Shown here: one piece after another, positions 57,233 through 64,000 of the stretch
Layout: each line of letters begins with the position of its first letter
Numbering within the stretch: position 1 is the first letter of the stretch
Assembly: GCF_032362555.1 (NCBI RefSeq)
Contig: NC_083507.1
Span: 5,087,001-5,151,000, forward strand
Length of the DNA: 64,000 bases
Source of the DNA: Amyelois transitella
Taxonomy: Eukaryota > Arthropoda > Insecta > Lepidoptera > Pyralidae
Direction of reading: 5' to 3'
Program-made: the position numbers and the translations under genes
Notes under the pieces: generated by a model
Told to the model about the DNA's origin: nothing
Seen by the model: only the letters and a program-made list of their open reading frames with translations
Databases searched by the model: none

Positions 57233-60200
57233 CTATGCGTTGGAGTCCCACTCGATGAGGTAGGCCGGAGGTGCGCCGGGCACGTGCCGACGTGCCAGCA
57301 CGCTGAAGGTTTGTCCGGCGCGGAAGTACGACTGCACGCTAGACTTCAACGCCGATAGCTGCTGCGCGGCGGCTTCTGTAACACTATTGTTTATCTTGTG
57401 GGGACTCAATTGCAAACTCTTCACGCTGTTGTTGTTGCTCGAATTATTATTGTTTGTGTTGCGACGCGCATTTTCGTAATAGTTTTTCTCCTGTCGTTGT
57501 CTCAGTCTTCTACCGTGAAACTTTACGTTATTGTTGCGAGCGCTCGGAGGAGGGAGTTCTCCATTAGTAGCTTGGGGCGGAACAGGTTTCTTTTCTTCAG
57601 GTAGGGGACATGACTTGTTTAACTGTAAGATAAAATAATTTACATCATTAATTTCATAACAGCAATGAATTGACATTCTGTAGTATAATCTTAATAGGAA
57701 ATGTTCAGGTATAATAAGCTTTAACTGATATACTGGCCAAACGACAATCTCAGACAATATATACAATTTGTAACAAAAACACAGGCTGATCCTTAAAGAT
57801 GATGATATCACATGTACACCAGAGTCTCAAGTTCAAATTATAAGAAACACTCTTCTTAAAAATGTATCAATTATTTTACAATAGAAAGTGACGACGTCGT
57901 CTAAGCGCTGATCGAGCTACAAAGATAATTGACATGAAATTGTTGCCATAAATTACAGTGTAAAATTTAGATTGATTAACTATTATTTCACCAGTAAAAT
58001 TTTTACACAAGTATCTTAACATGACATTCGCGGAAAAGATATGGTATTTTTGACATATTGTATATTATTAATATAAATTAAAATGTGAATACTCACCTGC
58101 ATCTGCAAGTATTTTCTCGGTCGCCTAAATTTTCTACGTTTTACTTCGCCATTTGGACCTACAACAATATCCTTTTCACAAAGTTTTCTTTTCAATGGTC
58201 TAATCATAGGGCCCATCATGGGATTAAATTGAGAAGGTAATGAAAACCTCGAGTAATATTTGTTTAATTTTTTGTTATTCACATTTCCCAAGAGAGATAT
58301 TTTTGAAGTGTGTTGCATTAGAAATGGGTTATTTTTCCCTTGAAAGTCTTTTAATGGTGGTATAATGACATCTAGTGTGCCTCGGCTCGATGTCTCATCC
58401 CCAGAGGACTCCATGTCATGGTAAAAGTTGCTGCTATAAGGTATTATTTTATCCATGTGTTGTAGTGACATTATCTTGGAATGTTCAATAATATTTTTAG
58501 TTGATAGCTTAGATATTTCTAAATTCATTGTAGCTATTCGGGTTGAATGCGTGTTAATGTTGATGTTGCTAGTATTATCACTTCCATTTATATCTTTTGG
58601 TATTTTATCTAACTTTACAGAGCATGGAACTAGCGACGTTTCGAGCGATGGCACTTGAGGGTCTTCACATAGTGGTATAGCTTCATTAACTTCACTTTCA
58701 TTTACTTGTGTTTTATCTAAATTATCATCTTTGGCATCAGACTTTTTAGCGGTGGACGTGGATACTGAGGGCGAGTTCTGTTCCTCGTTCTCAGTGGGCT
58801 TGACAGACTCGTAGGAACTAGTTGAATCATTCTCGGAGTTAGAATTGGAATTAAGGTTTTCATGGAACCGTTTTCCCATCATTAAATTCAACCAGTGGCC
58901 ATCGATGGGTACAATCATTTGTTGATTGTGACGTTTATAGGAACTTTTATCATTGTTACTACTAGATGGTTGTGAACTGAAACATCAATTGTACATTATT
59001 TCAGAGTTTTGCTATAAAGTAGTTGTGCACTGTGGTACTGATAAAGATAATTACCTATCATCAATAGGCGAGTGAGATTGCGGCGACGATGCCCGTGACA
59101 GAAAGCGCAGTCTGGGGGCGTAGGTTCTTACTAATTCGTCAGTCAATGGATCTCCTTTCTTCATCTACAACAAATATTAGGATATCAGAAAAATATTGAT
59201 TGTGTTCATTATAAATTGATAAATGGTCAAAGAATAAAAGGGCAATGAGGAAAATTTCTTGGTGTAGCAATACAAATGGGACCAAAAACCGAACGTTCTT
59301 TTATACAGACGACAAGTATGTAACTATGTAGTCTAGCATACTAATACAGGGTGCCTGGTAAATCGCGTTTCATATTTAAAGGATATAAAGTAAATCATAT
59401 CCAATCCATAGTAATTTATGAACATGCTTAACATAAAATAAAAATAAATGTAAAAAACCAGCATGACGTACCGGTAGGTAAAATTTTAACTCACTGTTTT
59501 TACTAATTATTTGGAATGATAATCAGATATCCAGTCCCCCTTTCAATAAGCAACGTTCAAAGTGGTTGACGGAAACAAAACAAATGTTTCAAATGTGAGT
59601 GGTACCTGTTGCAAGGCGGCTAGTTGCAGCGGCGGCGGAGGCGGCCGTCGCAGGCGCAGCCCCCAGATGGTGGCGCGCTTCTTCATCTCGCGGCCGCACT
59701 TGAAGCGCTTGCGTGAGGACGTCAACGCCGTCAGGATGCGCTCGCGGCGCTCGTTAACGGGTGTCCGCCACATCTAAACGCGATCACATTATCAGAACTA
59801 TCTATAATTTAACTTTTAAAATATCTTTCCCACGGATGTCGTAAATGGCAACTAAGGGATAGGCTTATAAACATGGGTTTCTTTTTTAGGCGGTGGGCTA
59901 GCAACTTACCACTATTTGAATCTCAAATGTGTCATTAAGCTTATCAGCTGATCGTAGTCTTCTTTTTTTCATTTCTCTATATTTCAAAATCAATCCGATT
60001 GATTTACTGTAATGGACAAAATTTATTTTATCATCTTATATCTTATAACTTTTAATCATAAGGATTAATATGCTTGTGTGGTAATAATTCTCAAAATGCA
60101 CCTGTTAATTTACATAATTTTTAAATATATGTAAACCTACTTAATATTTGTTACCTTACAGTTACTTAATTATAGAAGTTATATATATTGTGTTACGAAC

Positions 60201-63200
60201 TTTTTTGTAAATCTACTAAAATCCTATAATTTAGTAGTACATTGTATGCATATAAACATCAACTGTGTGGCCAGCATGGTAAATGTTTCGGTAACGCTTT
60301 CTCTCGGATTACTTTATACATGTTGATTAATTTGTATAATTTGTTGAAAATATGTATGCCTATAGCATACTCGGATTATGTAGCTTCCTAATGACAAAAG
60401 ATTTTTGAAATCTGTTCAACATCTTCAGATATTACCCACCTCAAACATAATCTCAAACAAAGAGGTAACTCTATATAAGATTAGTTGTCAACTTGACACT
60501 AAAGTTTATCCTGTGCACACTTGTTTTTTGGTTTTGCACACATTATATACATAAGCCACGTCTATATACCATACGGGGTAGGCGGGATCTTGTACTTCTC
60601 ATTTTTATAAGGATTATTAGTTAGATTCAGATATTACCAGATATTTGAAAAATTTTACGTAGCGATACAAATTCATGTTGCAAAGTTCATGCGTGCTAAA
60701 ACAGACAGAAAAAGTATAAACATTACATATTTATATCTTGTCACAAAATTATACCTTTTCGGGTAACTGTAACGCGTGCCAGTTGTCCATTATGTACGGC
60801 ATTATCACATTGTCTAGGTCGAAATAATTGGGTGCATTGTACGCGGTGAGGTTGTACAGCGCCAGGTGGGCCAAGTCCCGCCAGCAAAGCTCGAGCCGCC
60901 TCAAGTATTCCTTCCCTCCGTTGCAATCCGCGCACGCAAATATGTACAACCTAAAAACATTTTTTATTTATAGAGACTGCACAACAGAAAATTTTTATTA
61001 TATATGTCCTATATTCACGAACTCTATGGGGATGGAAAAATGCTTCTTTAACACTTTCTTTAAACTAAGTAATATATAGGTCTCCAATTGAACCATAACA
61101 TCTCTTTACTATAGATGTCGTAAAAGGCGACATCTGAAAATTCTTAACAAAGAATATTCGGAGATCGCACCTCATTTCTTGAGTATGCCAATCTATACTA
61201 ATAATTATAAAGCCTAAGAGTTTGTGTGTTTGAACGCGCTAATCTCAGAAAGTACTGGTTCAGATTGAAAATTTTTTTTTTGTGTTTAGTAGACCATTTA
61301 TCGAGGAAGGCTTTAGGCTATTTATCATCACGCTGCAACTATTGGGAGCGAAGATATAATGGAATATGTAAAAAAAAACGGGGAAAATTCATCCTTGAGG
61401 GCTTCAATAATGCCCAAAATAAGTATATTTGCCTGGCACCAATACAAAAAAGAATAGGACCACTCCATCTCTTCCCCATGGATGTCGTAAAAGGCGACTA
61501 AGGGATAGGCTTACAAACCTGGGATTCTTTTTTAGGCAATGGGCTAGCAACCTGTCACTATTTGAATCTCAATTCTACCATTAGGCCAAATAACTGAACA
61601 TGGCCATTCAGTCTTTTCAAGACTGTTGGCTCTGTCTACCCCGCAAGGAATATAGACGTGACCATATGTATGTATAAGTATTCCACGCGGACGAAGTAGC
61701 GGGCACAGCTAGTTTATAGCTAAGATTGTTTAGTCTACAAACAGTTTTAACTTTATTTGAATTCAGAGCTTGCTGTAATTGCAAGAGTACTTACTTATCA
61801 CCAGCATATAATGGATACTGTAAACTGGACACGCATCTTTGGTGGAACCATCGGGAGCAGCGACAACATAGTAGCATCTGTTGGAAATAAAACGAAAGAT
61901 ATAAGAAAATGGCAGGCTTATAAGATTGGGATTCATATGGATGTCATAAGAAAATTCTGTCATGATAATAATAATATAATCAATAAAAAGTTACTGTTCA
62001 TTATGTGATTTAATGTTGTGTATTAAACTAAATTTTAATATTGCAATGAGAAGGTGAAATGTAATTTGGTTAAAACTTGTAAGTCCATAAAGATGACAGA
62101 TAAGAATTGTAGAACAGTGTCACTATTTTCACCATCTAAGAGCTTGATGAATACAAATTAGAATTGCGATTTCTTTACCTGTGCAAGCCAATCACTTTTC
62201 TCTCCGCAATAACAGTGAGCCTCATCTTGATCTTTCCCTGCTTCTGAAGCCGCCGACGATGTTGTGGATGCGGTCTGTAAATTGAAATGGTTGTAGTCAC
62301 GTATTTGAGAAAACGCAGAGAAGGTACTTATTTGAAACTGCATAGAAATCCATATTAATGCCAAGTAATTATTTTCTCTCTCTCGTCTTTGTCTTCCCAT
62401 GTAAGTAACCATCTCAAACTTTAGTTTTATGGTACCTATTTAAATACCAACATATGGGAGGTTCAAGTAGCTATGACTTTCTTTTAAGCCTGGAATTGTG
62501 TTTAACCCACATCACAAGGAGGCGTTAACTCCTGCTGCTGCCGCCTCTGTGGGCCGCCCTTGAATCTGAACACGTCTGAGCGTAGGTCTGACCGCTTGGA
62601 GGCGCGGTTCTCGGCAGCCGCTACCCGGTACCGTTGGTCCACACATCTCTTGCAATGCCATGACGCTCCTGAAAAACATTCTATTGAAAATCCATTTTCC
62701 ATTAAAACATTAATTAAGTTTTATAAAAATACTGAAACTCAGTGATTTCTTAGCCTAGTTTAAATGTTATATCATTTTATAATTTTTCAAGTATATATTG
62801 CAAAGTTGAAATTGGGGAACTCACCATTGATCCAACACTCTACCGGCGGCGAGTGGCATTTGGCGTGGTACCCCCGGCCGCACATGTCGCAGGCGATGAT
62901 GGCGTTAGTGGCGGGGCTGGCGGCCGGGCCCTCGCGGCGCTTGCAGACCACGCACATGATGCGCCCGTCGTCGGCCGGCGGAGCGCTAAGCAGCTTGAGC
63001 GTAGCCACGGGCGCCCACGAATGAGTTCCATCCCCAAACTTAACGAGGCACTGGGCCACACCCGCACCGACGTCGCATGAATCGTTGTCATTACTGGTAC
63101 TTAGCTCGACAATTGTTCCTATCAAATAAAGTTGTTTTGATTATCTGATTTAACATACATCCATATACATAACGCCTCTTTCCCGGAGGGGTAGGCAGAA

Positions 63201-63715
63201 ACTTAATCTTTTCACTCTTCACAATTCCTGCATACTTTTTGCTTCATCTGAATTCCTGACTAGTATTCTTGATCTGACCTTTCCCTAGGACATCCCTGAT
63301 TTCCAATATTTCTATTCACACTCTCCTTGTTTTTTTTTTACTCAACCTACTTTTAATTATCTTCTCACAAGATGTAAACCATCTAAGCATTATCTTTTCT
63401 ATTCCTGTCAATATTTTTTCTTTCAGTTGACACGTACCTTATTACACTATTTCTTATCCTGTCATTGTTATGTAAATTCATGACTTCAAGTAATGAGAAA
63501 CTTACCTAAATAATATCTGCCATCTTTATTAGGTACAAGGACATCATCCCCACAGTGGAAAGGGTTTGCATTATTTTTCTCCGTGTTGGTTGTAGAGTCT
63601 GGCATGGCATTCTGTGTTTCTTCTTCTTTTTTGTCATTCTTTTTACTAGCGCATGGTGGTAACGTTTTGTGAAGGTCGCTCAGGATTACATCTATTAGAG
63701 CTTGTGTTGAGACCT
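57233..63715 (-). CDS. Pcl: Polycomb-like protein (PRC2 accessory, PHF1/MTF2 family), 5' partial
   Basis: There are ten exons (high to low): 63715-63506, 63118-62825, 62668-62511, 62274-62179, 61877-61795, 60950-60755, 59773-59606, 59164-59055, 58976-58097, 57622-57233. About 860 residues are in the window; the N-terminus lies beyond 64000. Domains in order: Tudor (DDVLVPNKDGRYYLGTIVEL to FGDGTHSWAPVATLKLL), PHD1 (CVVCKRREG, ACDMCGRGYHAKCHSP, WHCKRC), PHD2 (CYCGEKSDWLAQMLLCCRCS, RWFHQRC, CADCNGGKEYLRRL), the extended-homology winged helix (WRTPVNERRERILTALTSSR), and the C-terminal chromo-like domain (SSVQSYFRAGQTFSVLARR, PAYLIEWDS). The family links PRC2 to CpG DNA and H3K36me3. All phases agree when the 62511 donor is GAT|GTGGGT, a weak site. 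Confidence 0.95.
59822..59952 (+). mobile_element. SINE-like repeat, middle part, Pcl intron
   Basis: ATCTTTCCCACGGATGTCGT, CTAAGGGATAGGCTTATAAA and AGGCGGTGGGCTAGCAACTT are in the order of the 265-bp unit. Confidence 0.75.
60552..60592 (-). mobile_element. SINE-like repeat 3' scrap, Pcl intron
   Basis: CCACGTCTATATACCATACG then GGGTAGGCGGGA is the reversed 3' end of the 265-bp unit. Confidence 0.5.
61098..61133 (+). mobile_element. SINE-like repeat scrap, Pcl intron
   Basis: CATCTCTTTACTATAGATGT then CGTAAAAGGCGAC matches the CCATCTCTTTCCCATGGATG block of the unit. Confidence 0.5.
61192..61712 (+). mobile_element. Non-autonomous Helitron-like element carrying a SINE-like insertion
   Basis: The element is preceded by A, starts TCTATACTAATAATTATAAA, and ends CCACGCGGACGAAGTAGCGG then GCACAGCTAG followed by T, the canonical A|TC...CTAG|T Helitron boundary with a 3' hairpin. 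Without the 61427-61681 insertion plus duplication it is about 266 bp, like the copy at 27081-27353. Confidence 0.85.
61427..61673 (+). mobile_element. SINE-like repeat inserted in the Helitron, 8-bp target duplication
   Basis: ATAAGTAT flanks both sides (61419-61426 and 61674-61681). The sister Helitron has a single ATAACTAT at the matching place before TTCCACGCGG, giving the empty site. The copy lacks the first ~15 bp of the 265-bp unit and ends in ATATGTATGT. Confidence 0.88.
63163..63475 (-). mobile_element. RTE-like LINE 3' fragment, Pcl intron
   Basis: On the minus strand the end reads GCCTACCCCTCCGGGAAAGA then GGCGTTATGTATATGGATGT, and upstream fragments CTAGGGAAAGGTCAGATCAA and GAAAGAAAAAATATTGACAG match the RTE copies at 31085 and 40447 with many changes. 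Older than those copies. Confidence 0.7.
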
Positions 63716-64000
63716 CTTAAAAAAAGAAAAATAAAGGGTTTATTTTAAGCACAACAAGCCTTACAATATAATATTGAAAGTGGTTTTAATTGCCATGAAA
63801 ACTACTGGATTAATTTGTAGAAAGTTCTTATACATTCAAATATAATGTTAGTTAGTCTTTTTTATAAATACTAAGGTATGGACATATATACATATCAGTG
63901 AGTAAAAAAATTAAAAAGATTATATTGTGGCAGTCAATAAAGGTTAAATGTTAAACAATAAATGAAAAAGCTTCTAATTTTGCACTATATCATGCTAGTA

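Noticed and set aside
62502-62511. Splice donor at CDVG|GTTAAA in Pcl
   Set aside because: That junction throws the next exon out of frame; GAT|GTGGGT ending at 62511 keeps PHD1 and PHD2 in frame.
1-64000. LTR or other virus-like elements, CRISPR arrays, rRNA genes
   Set aside because: No paired long terminal repeats, no gag/pol/env-type frames, no regularly spaced repeats and no rRNA sequence were seen; the retroelements here are LINEs and SINEs.

Overview
The window looks like nuclear DNA of a moth or butterfly (Lepidoptera). It is AT-rich with small exons separated by short to medium introns. Its repeats are of lepidopteran type: RTE-like LINEs ending in (ATGT)n, Helitron-like elements of the form A|TC...CTAG|T with a CGCGGACGAAGT hairpin, tRNA-derived SINEs and short DNA-transposon relics. 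All gene models below were built by hand from splice sites and reading frame; no homology search was run.

Layout. 1-1050: LINE remnant with a nested repeat. 1617-2774 (+): six-finger C2H2/C2HC zinc-finger gene with a non-coding 5' exon. 5377-5653: MITE-like block packed with TATCGATA. 7942-12931 (-): Surf6, four exons, with a THAP-domain pseudogene in an intron. 13140-17100: repeats, including a 265-bp SINE-like unit with a perfect target duplication. 17515-21802 (+): copper transporter Ctr1, six exons including a 30-nt exon. 22666-24046 (-): small zinc-finger gene. 24640-25490: RTE LINE. 25677-30772 (+): PRMT5, nine exons, tail to tail with COQ4 (30963-33785, -, three exons). 34000-37370: intergenic, with an ATTCGAAT cluster and LINE scraps. 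37380-54092 (+): BET bromodomain gene fs(1)h/BRD4, long isoform of 1255 codable residues, with an immediate in-frame stop that can define a short isoform. 57233-63715 (-): Polycomb-like (Pcl), ten exons, 5' end outside the window.

Functionally the genes are housekeeping and chromatin genes: ribosome biogenesis (Surf6), copper uptake (Ctr1), arginine methylation (PRMT5), ubiquinone synthesis (COQ4), acetyl-lysine reading (BET) and PRC2 recruitment (Pcl). Nothing shows they work as one pathway; copper and ubiquinone both serve respiration, and PRMT5, BET and Pcl all act on chromatin, but linkage here may be chance.

I found no wholly new biological system. The best leads are: an 82-bp TTAA-flanked MITE holding a perfect 20-bp palindrome, with its empty site visible in a sister LINE copy; a SINE-like unit inserted in a Helitron with its empty site in a sister Helitron; the DRE-rich MITE; the Ctr1 30-nt exon; and the built-in stop for a short BET isoform.
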